A DNA stretch of 5,233 bases, from the NCBI GenBank assembly GCA_002338515.1, contig DDIL01000059.1, positions 1 through 5,233 on the forward strand. Direction: 5' to 3'. The notes under the pieces are model-generated. The model saw nothing but the letters and a program-made list of their open reading frames with translations, had not been told where the DNA came from and searched no databases. Positions 1-5,233 of the stretch are shown here, piece after piece. Source of the stretch: Glaciecola sp. UBA1851 (GTDB taxonomy: Bacteria > Pseudomonadota > Gammaproteobacteria > Enterobacterales > Alteromonadaceae). The translations under genes were made by a program, and so were the position numbers. How positions within the stretch are numbered: the stretch's first letter is position 1; each line of letters starts with the position of its first letter.

Positions 1-2694
1 CTATGGTTAAGCTCGCATTCGGGATTGATTTCATTTAATCCTGATACGCTTAATTTTAAATATTTCACTCAAAATGAAGGTTTGCTGACCAATGAATACA
101 ATTCAGATGCCAGTATCAAACTCAATAATGGGCAATTTGTTTACGGTGGAATAAAAGGTTTAACACTATTTGCTCCTAACAGCTTAACGGATACGCTAAA
201 TACCTCTCCTGAGGTTAAAATATCAAAAGTTACAATCAATGGCGAATTACTGCTAGACAACTATGCCACTGTGGCAAACTCAAATATTCAGTTACAACAC
301 GATGATATTGGTTTTTCATTATATTATTCAACGTTACGTTATAGTGAAATTGCTAGCACAGACTATAAAGTTGTTGTATCAGGCAGTTCAAATATTGACT
401 ATCCAGTATCAAATAAGTCAAATATCAGTTTTCCAAAGTTACAACCAGGTAATTATACAATATCGATTTCTGCTAAGGATTCTACAAACGGAATATTCGG
501 TAATCCCACCATACTTAATGTATCCGTGTCATATCCTCTATGGAGGCACCCTATTGCTTATGCGTTGTATCTTGGTTTAATCATTATTTTATTTAGCCTA
601 TGGCTGATTAAACGAAATGCGCGTTTGCGGGAAATCACACAAGCCCATGAACAAACAACAGCCGTTAAAAATAAACTCACTTTAGCATTAGAAGCCACCA
701 ATAGCGGTACTTGGGAATGGAATTCTAACACTCGGGAGTATTTGACTGATGCATATTCTAAGCTTGGCTATAGACTTAAAGATAATTTACCATCAAGTAT
801 TGAGGAGCATCTTCTATTAATTCACAGTCAAGATAGAGTCAGGGTAGAAAAATACTGGAACGCTTTAGTAGCTGGCGAACTCAGTAAAGTGAATATTGCT
901 TATCGACTAAAAGCAGTGGATGATACTTGGCATTGGTATAAAGAAACGGGGAGTATTTTTAGAATAGACGAACATAATATTAAAATTATTGGGACAACAA
1001 CCAATATTACTGAAAGACTCGTCAATGAAGAGAAGGCTAAAATTTTTGGAGAGGCCTTTAAACAAACAAATGATTTTGTATTAATTTTTGATTCAGGGCT
1101 TAAATTGGTGACTGCCAACCCTGCTTTTTTAGATGCCTTTAAAATTTCCGAAACCCCCAATTTAAGCAAACATTTTTATAAACTTATAAGAGATTCAGGT
1201 AATAGTTTAAGTGCTATTTATCGAAGAATGAAATTACTTAAAAAAGGAAATGCATACAAAGCCCAAGATACTCTTCGCATGTTAGATGGTCGTACATTAG
1301 ATGTTTTAGTGAACATAACCACATTGGAAGCATCAATGGAAATAGCTAATTACGAGTATTACTTGGTCATTATTTCTGATATTAGCGAACAAAAAGCAGC
1401 TGAAGAAAACTTACGCAGGCTCGCTAATTATGACAGCTTAACCGGCTTACCTAACCGAGTATTATTGGTTGATAGAATTTCTCACGCTTTAGATATGGCT
1501 AATCAGAAAGATAGAATGCTGGCTTTACTCTTTATTGATTTAGATAGGTTTAAGCAAGTTAATGATAGTTTAGGCCACAATGCTGGAGATGAACTATTAC
1601 GGCAAATTGCTATGCGTCTAAACAATTTCAGTAGCAAAAACGATACGGTAGCTCGTCTAGGGGGAGATGAATTTGTTATTATGATTGAAGATATTACAGG
1701 GATTTCTGCTTTAAGCGCCCATGCTCAGAGAGTGATTGAAGAGATAGAAAAACCGGTTGTGATAAAAAATCAAAAAATTAGCGTATCTTCTAGTATTGGT
1801 ATAGCGCTTTACCCTAATGATGCTAAAACTTCTTCAGATCTGATGAAAAACGCGGATTTAGCTATGTATCATGCAAAAGGACAAGGAAGAGGTAATTTCC
1901 AATATTTCACTCAGGAAATGAATGAGCGCGCACATTTAAGATTGGAGCTTGAAAACAAAATTAAACAGGCTCATAAAAACAAACATTTTGATAATTTTTA
2001 TCAGCCTATTCATGATGTTACTCTTAAAAAAACGGTTGGATATGAATTACTACTAAGATGGACTCAAAGAGATGAATTTATTAGTCCAGATGTGTTCATC
2101 CCTATTTCTGAAGAAATAGGATTGATAGAAGATGTCACAATGCATGCTTTAATTAATGCACTGCCAGTTCTAAAATGTTGGAAAGAAAAGCAACACAGCT
2201 TGTATTTATCTATTAATTTGTCAGGCAAGCATTTTGAAAAGCAATCGTCTACTCAGCGCATAATGGATTTATTCGCTGCCCATCTTATTCCCCCAAATTT
2301 TATACGTTTTGAAATTACAGAAGGCGTATTGATGATGAATTATGACAAAGCAAAAGTGTACATGCAGAAAATAAGAGATAATGGATACAGCATTGCGCTA
2401 GACGATTTTGGAACTGGCTATTCATCTTTAAAATATTTAAAAAGTTTCCCCATACAGGTGATAAAAATTGATAGGAGTTTTGTCTCAGATATAGGCATTG
2501 ATTCTAATGACGAAGCGATTATTTCAGCGGTATTAAAGATGGCTGAAAGTCTTGGTATGTCTTGCATCGCTGAAGGTATAGAGACATTGGCGCAGCTTGA
2601 ATTTTTACTTGAGCGTGGATGTTACATACAACAAGGCTATTACTTCTCTAAACCTATTAATACTAATCAATTATTAGACCTTAATTACAAATAA
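1..2694 (+). CDS. Membrane sensor with Y_Y_Y, PAS-PAS, GGDEF and EAL domains (c-di-GMP synthesis/breakdown), 5'-truncated
   Basis: Inner-membrane enzyme predicted to make and/or degrade cyclic-di-GMP in response to a periplasmic signal. The frame is open from base 1 (897 codons visible). The first residues, LWLSSHSGLISFNP, are a two-component-propeller repeat, so the true start lies upstream and the TTG at 25 is not it. Residues counted from base 1: propeller end 1-65; Y_Y_Y domain about 98-178; one membrane helix about 183-204; PAS (PAS_3-like) about 225-339; second PAS about 349-463; GGDEF 474-635; EAL 648-894. GGDEF is intact (554-558), with the metal-binding Asp in FIDLDRF (513) and NDSLGHNAGDE (521-531), but the inhibitory RxxD is SKND (545-548). 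The EAL signature reads ELLLR (682-686); the other expected residues are present: Asn739, Glu771 (EITE), Asp801-802 (DDFGTG), Lys822, Glu858 and Glu861 (AEGIE), Gln878. The sequence therefore predicts a bifunctional enzyme or one acting mainly as a phosphodiesterase; which dominates cannot be read from it. The domain assignment is secure; the ligand is unknown. Confidence 0.95.
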   Translation, partial: LWLSSHSGLISFNPDTLNFKYFTQNEGLLTNEYNSDASIKLNNGQFVYGGIKGLTLFAPNSLTDTLNTSPEVKISKVTINGELLLDNYATVANSNIQLQHDDIGFSLYYSTLRYSEIASTDYKVVVSGSSNIDYPVSNKSNISFPKLQPGNYTISISAKDSTNGIFGNPTILNVSVSYPLWRHPIAYALYLGLIIILFSLWLIKRNARLREITQAHEQTTAVKNKLTLALEATNSGTWEWNSNTREYLTDAYSKLGYRLKDNLPSSIEEHLLLIHSQDRVRVEKYWNALVAGELSKVNIAYRLKAVDDTWHWYKETGSIFRIDEHNIKIIGTTTNITERLVNEEKAKIFGEAFKQTNDFVLIFDSGLKLVTANPAFLDAFKISETPNLSKHFYKLIRDSGNSLSAIYRRMKLLKKGNAYKAQDTLRMLDGRTLDVLVNITTLEASMEIANYEYYLVIISDISEQKAAEENLRRLANYDSLTGLPNRVLLVDRISHALDMANQKDRMLALLFIDLDRFKQVNDSLGHNAGDELLRQIAMRLNNFSSKNDTVARLGGDEFVIMIEDITGISALSAHAQRVIEEIEKPVVIKNQKISVSSSIGIALYPNDAKTSSDLMKNADLAMYHAKGQGRGNFQYFTQEMNERAHLRLELENKIKQAHKNKHFDNFYQPIHDVTLKKTVGYELLLRWTQRDEFISPDVFIPISEEIGLIEDVTMHALINALPVLKCWKEKQHSLYLSINLSGKHFEKQSSTQRIMDLFAAHLIPPNFIRFEITEGVLMMNYDKAKVYMQKIRDNGYSIALDDFGTGYSSLKYLKSFPIQVIKIDRSFVSDIGIDSNDEAIISAVLKMAESLGMSCIAEGIETLAQLEFLLERGCYIQQGYYFSKPINTNQLLDLNYK

Positions 2695-2770
2695 ATTTAT
2701 AAAGGTAGGGCCTCTCATTAACTGGCTTCAACTTTAATACCTCTTACTATTCCTGAAGAAATACTTGTTT

Positions 2771-2786
2771 TGGCTCGTCATTTGCT
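2771..2786 (+). promoter_or_regulatory. Sigma-54 (RpoN) -24/-12 promoter for the small gene and maf operon
   Basis: The 16 bases TGGCTCG-TCAT-TTGCT match the RpoN consensus TGGCACG-N4-TTGCW at every fixed position but one (T for A at the fifth base). The invariant GG (2772-2773) and GC (2784-2785) have the required 12-base offset, and the preceding base is a pyrimidine (T2770). The site predicts a start near 2797, giving a leader of about 106 bases to the GTG at 2903. It lies in non-coding DNA upstream of two motility-linked genes, and polar flagellar genes in Vibrio, Shewanella and Pseudoalteromonas relatives commonly use RpoN with FlrA/FlrC-type activators. No activator site was identified. 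An overlapping sigma-70 reading (TTGGCT, 18-base spacer, TATAAA at 2794-2799) is possible but weaker. Confidence 0.72.
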
Positions 2787-2902
2787 TACGAACTATAAAT
2801 ATTGAATTTGAATATTCTTATTCTTTTATTAATAAGTTGTATCCCAAATTACGTAAAGACATTGCTAGCCACCGTATTAATTAAGCTTTCATCAATATTT
2901 AA

Positions 2903-3319
2903 GTGGCTTATACAGATATTTCAATAGGAACTATTCGCTTGGAAAAGGCTTCAGAATTTAAAAAAGTAGATCAACCTTTAGTGCTAGAAACAGTTCAACC
3001 TGACTTTAATTTGACAGATTTAAACCATGACATGACGTCAAATGAACTACTAGAGCTTAATATCGCGTTGTTTGCTTTGCTAATACAAGACAATGTAACT
3101 GAAAAAGCAATTCAAGCATTAGTGTATGAAAGATCGCAAGAAGTTGAACGCATTCTTGATCAATCTAATGACATACAGAAACGTGAGTTTGCAAGTTTAG
3201 AGTCGCCTGTTAATGAGTTGATCATGACGCACATTAATAAACTAAAAGATACCGTTCAAAAAAGTTTAGGGAAGGTGAGCAAAGCATCTAAAGCAATTAA
3301 AAAGTATCGTCAAAGGTAG
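2903..3319 (+). CDS. Small helical protein of unknown function, first gene of the maf operon
   Basis: I do not recognise the family. The 138-residue product has no signal peptide or membrane segment, so it is probably cytoplasmic. Residues 1-40 look extended and acidic to mixed. Residues 45-125 are charged and helix-prone, with possible coiled-coil stretches around 65-95 and 103-125. The last 18 residues form a basic tail (KVSKASKAIKKYRQR). No catalytic motif is visible. The start is uncertain. The GTG at 2903 directly follows an in-frame TAA (2900-2902) and has no Shine-Dalgarno sequence. An in-frame TTG at 2939 has AGGAA (2926-2930) eight bases upstream and would give 126 residues. The gene lies 15 bases before the Maf gene and downstream of the sigma-54 site, so co-transcription is likely. 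A role as a chaperone or partner in flagellin modification is only a guess from context. Coding status is supported by a clean 417-base frame, its normal-looking composition and its tight spacing to maf. Confidence 0.75.
   Translation: MAYTDISIGTIRLEKASEFKKVDQPLVLETVQPDFNLTDLNHDMTSNELLELNIALFALLIQDNVTEKAIQALVYERSQEVERILDQSNDIQKREFASLESPVNELIMTHINKLKDTVQKSLGKVSKASKAIKKYRQR
2926..2930 (+). promoter_or_regulatory. Possible ribosome binding site for an internal TTG start (2939)
   Basis: AGGAA lies eight bases before an in-frame TTG at 2939-2941, good spacing for a Shine-Dalgarno sequence. Nothing comparable precedes the GTG at 2903. If it is used, the small protein begins with the residues M-E-K-A-S-E-F and lacks the first 12 residues of the longer version. 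TTG starts are uncommon, so this remains an alternative. Confidence 0.35.
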
Positions 3320-3323
3320 AGAG
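3314..3323 (+). promoter_or_regulatory. Weak ribosome binding site of the Maf gene
   Basis: The purine-rich run AGGTAGAGAG overlaps the stop codon of the small gene and ends 11 bases before the ATG at 3335, slightly long spacing. This ATG is the first possible start, because an in-frame TAA lies at 3329-3331. The overlap with the upstream stop fits translational coupling or at least one transcript. Confidence 0.45.
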
Positions 3324-3334
3324 TTTAATAATTT

Positions 3335-5233
3335 ATGTTAAATGATATTCGCTTACATTTAGATGCAGATGAAAAAGCACAAGCCAATCGAGAGCAAATT
3401 TTCTTAGCTACAATAAATCAAAGATATATACGTAATCGTGAAGCGCTAATACGTTATATCCCTTCCATTGGTAATCAACTAGATAAAATACACAATAATC
3501 AACTCAGTATTTTTGTCGATAAAAATGGTGAGATAAATTTAGTTGAAATACAGTCTGGAAAAACAGTATATGCGCCTAACTCTGATAGTAGTATTGAGCA
3601 ACAATTTCTATCTTGGGCAAGCAATAGCGCTTGGTTAAATTTGTCTGAAAATAAAAGTGAATATTCCCCATTAATGACGAATAAAGCGAATAATCACTCT
3701 CAGAATATTACTTTTCATCAACTATCAAATTACGCTGCCCAATTAGAAGAATGGCAAACAAATAAACCAATAGATACATTAGTCTGTTTGGGAATGGGTA
3801 AGGCAACGTTTTTAAAGCACTTACTTGATTCATTACTTAAAAATCAGCCTCGTGCTGCTGCTAGTTTAGACGTTTCAAATCTTAAATACTTAGTATGCTA
3901 TGAGCCAAACTGGGAGCTATTTAAATGTTCATTGTATTGCTTTGATTGGGCTAACTTGCTTGAACAAGCTGAAAGTTTATCTTTGCAATTATTCTTGCAA
4001 ATAGGTACCAACGTTTCTGACATTTACTCTGATATTAGTGAATTAAATAAACAGGTTGGCGCTGAGCAAATTTTATTCTTTAAACATCTCAATATGCCTG
4101 TCTACAATAATCTCATTCGTAATATTCGATTGGGCTTTTGGAATGCATCCGTCACGCAATCAAATACAATAGAGGCAGAGCGCAAACATCATAACCATTA
4201 TTTGCACCTGTTTTCTTCTGTGAATGTTGACCAATGGAAAGAAGCGAGTATTCAACATCGCAAATTTGAACAAAATATGCAGGCTTTTAAAGAATATTAT
4301 CCTGATATTCATAGTGCATTTTCTAACTATTCCCCCCATTGCTGGCAGGTTATTCACAATGCAAAACGTGACTTATTTAATGTATATAATCAATATTCAC
4401 ATTCATTTATGCATAACAATCAGCCTGATGTTGAGACAAAAATGCAAGCAGAACACTTTGTTCAATACCCAAGTTACGATGGTCTTGTGCTAGGGTATGC
4501 AGGCAAAAAACTAAAACATTATTTGCATAACTCGTTCGCTCGCCAAAGTGATTTTATACTGCGTGAATATGAGAATACGAAAGGAAGTTTACCTGATTCT
4601 GTAAAAGTTCTCATGGTATTAGGATTAGGTTCTGGCTATTTGCTTGAGTGCGTCTATCACCAAAAAGATATTCAAAATTTAGTAGTATGCGAACCCAACC
4701 CTGACATGTTTTATGCATCTTTATTTGTAATCGATTGGAAAGCGATTATTGATAAAGTAGAAACGAATGAGTATCAACTTTATATCAATATTGGTGAAGC
4801 AAGTTCAAGACTATTTAAAGACGTTATGTCTCAATTTATGCAATTGGGGCCATACTTATTGAACGAAACTTACATTTTGCAGTGTTATCAAAATCCACAT
4901 TTAGAACAAGTGTTTTATGAAGTTAGGCAACAACTTCAAGTGTTATTTGCAATGGGAGAAAATTTCGACCATGTCGCTTATGGCATAGCCCATACAATGC
5001 TTGCGTTGAAAAGTAAAATACCTGCTATGCGTTTTAATCCTAAAGCGTTTTTAACCAGTGACAATAAGCAAACGCCCGTGTTTATTGTTGGAAATGGTCC
5101 TTCTTTAGATGAAAATATAGAGGTGATAAAAGAGCATAGGGAACAAGTGATAGTAGTAAGTTGCGGAACCGCCTTACAAGCCCTTCATCGCTACAATATT
5201 ACTCCTGATTTTCATGGTGAAGTAGAGCAATGC
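3335..5233 (+). CDS. DUF115/Maf-type motility accessory factor (flagellin glycosylation), 3'-truncated
   Basis: Probable cytoplasmic motility-associated factor of the DUF115 (MptE-like) family, whose members are implicated in transferring nonulosonic acids such as pseudaminic or legionaminic acid to flagellin. The frame is open for 633 codons to the window end. Residues 28-110 resemble the Maf N-terminal region (NREALIRYIPSI, then FVDKNGEINLVEIQSGKTVY). A Rossmann-like module follows: LVCLGMG (glycines 153 and 155), CYEPN (Glu190), a DW pair (204-205) and a QIG (222-224). A second copy has GLGSG (430-434), CEPN (Glu453), DW (467-468) and NIG (485-487). The DUF115 core begins about residue 580 with FIVGNGPSLDEN (GNGPSLD, 586-592) and reaches CGTALQAL and PDFHGEVEQ (624-632) before being cut off by the window edge. 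GNGPSLD and PDF-H-E are hallmark family motifs. No signal peptide or membrane helix is seen. Family assignment is strong; the exact sugar and the transferase activity are inferred from relatives. Confidence 0.9.
   Translation, partial: MLNDIRLHLDADEKAQANREQIFLATINQRYIRNREALIRYIPSIGNQLDKIHNNQLSIFVDKNGEINLVEIQSGKTVYAPNSDSSIEQQFLSWASNSAWLNLSENKSEYSPLMTNKANNHSQNITFHQLSNYAAQLEEWQTNKPIDTLVCLGMGKATFLKHLLDSLLKNQPRAAASLDVSNLKYLVCYEPNWELFKCSLYCFDWANLLEQAESLSLQLFLQIGTNVSDIYSDISELNKQVGAEQILFFKHLNMPVYNNLIRNIRLGFWNASVTQSNTIEAERKHHNHYLHLFSSVNVDQWKEASIQHRKFEQNMQAFKEYYPDIHSAFSNYSPHCWQVIHNAKRDLFNVYNQYSHSFMHNNQPDVETKMQAEHFVQYPSYDGLVLGYAGKKLKHYLHNSFARQSDFILREYENTKGSLPDSVKVLMVLGLGSGYLLECVYHQKDIQNLVVCEPNPDMFYASLFVIDWKAIIDKVETNEYQLYINIGEASSRLFKDVMSQFMQLGPYLLNETYILQCYQNPHLEQVFYEVRQQLQVLFAMGENFDHVAYGIAHTMLALKSKIPAMRFNPKAFLTSDNKQTPVFIVGNGPSLDENIEVIKEHREQVIVVSCGTALQALHRYNITPDFHGEVEQC

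Noticed and set aside
263..580. A 105-codon plus-strand frame inside the sensor gene.
   Set aside because: It overlaps the well-supported Y_Y_Y/membrane region in another frame and its product is low-complexity and unfamiliar.
900..1169. An 89-codon minus-strand frame opposite the PAS domains.
   Set aside because: It is antisense to clear PAS coding sequence and has no promoter or ribosome binding site of its own.
2695..2760. Possible terminator after the c-di-GMP gene, around the AGGGCCT at 2707-2713.
   Set aside because: The self-complementary core has no room for a loop and is not followed by a T run; no other stable GC-rich stem was found.
2722..2805. A 27-codon open stretch with a protein-like reading (IPEEILVLARHLL) in the intergenic gap, a possible gene remnant.
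   Set aside because: It has no ATG/GTG start near a ribosome binding site, is very short, and contains the sigma-54 element. I cannot match it to any family, so chance is the simpler reading.
2806..2884. A second short frame (ending YPKLRKDIASHRIN, stop at 2882-2884) that might be a decayed transposase or gene tail.
   Set aside because: No recognisable family, no terminal repeats or target duplications around it, and it lies in the predicted leader of the small gene.
4160..4493. Two short overlapping frames (minus 4160-4357, plus 4224-4493) within the Maf gene.
   Set aside because: Both lie inside the continuous Maf frame, which has conserved motifs on both sides.
5086..5233. GNGPSLD read as evidence for a true 6-hydroxymethylpterin pyrophosphokinase (MptE) in folate or pterin synthesis.
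   Set aside because: The domain is related, but the long N-terminal region and the motility-type promoter fit the bacterial Maf branch, not the short archaeal MptE enzyme.

Overview
The window looks like chromosomal DNA from an AT-rich, polarly flagellated marine gammaproteobacterium, most likely in the Alteromonadales (Pseudoalteromonas/Colwellia/Shewanella type). This rests on three things. The first gene joins a two-component-propeller/Y_Y_Y sensor to PAS-GGDEF-EAL modules, a combination common in that group. The last gene is a DUF115 (Maf-type) motility accessory factor. A near-consensus sigma-54 promoter sits in front of the Maf gene's operon, as is usual for polar flagellar genes in these bacteria. 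The genus is an inference.

Bases 1-2694 hold the 3' part of a large membrane-bound cyclic-di-GMP enzyme whose beginning lies upstream of the window. The visible part runs: end of a periplasmic beta-propeller, Y_Y_Y domain, one membrane helix, two PAS domains, GGDEF (diguanylate cyclase) and EAL (phosphodiesterase). Both catalytic signatures are essentially complete, but the inhibitory RxxD site of the GGDEF domain is missing.

Bases 2695-2902 are a 208-base non-coding gap. No convincing terminator is visible, but there is a sigma-54 -24/-12 element at 2771-2786, which predicts transcription from about 2797.

Bases 2903-3319 encode a small, soluble, mostly helical protein of unknown function with an uncertain start codon. 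Fifteen bases later, a long frame from 3335 runs off the window end, open for 633 codons. It is a DUF115/Maf motility-associated factor, a family linked to flagellin glycosylation with nonulosonic acids. Its N-terminal half contains two copies of a roughly 200-residue domain, about 280 residues apart, ahead of the DUF115 domain.

The small gene and the Maf gene probably form one sigma-54-driven operon for flagellin modification. The upstream c-di-GMP enzyme is a separate unit. Its position beside a motility gene is suggestive but proves no functional link. No mobile element, RNA gene, CRISPR array or clearly new system was seen; the most notable points are the promoter, the orphan gene and the duplicated Maf domain.
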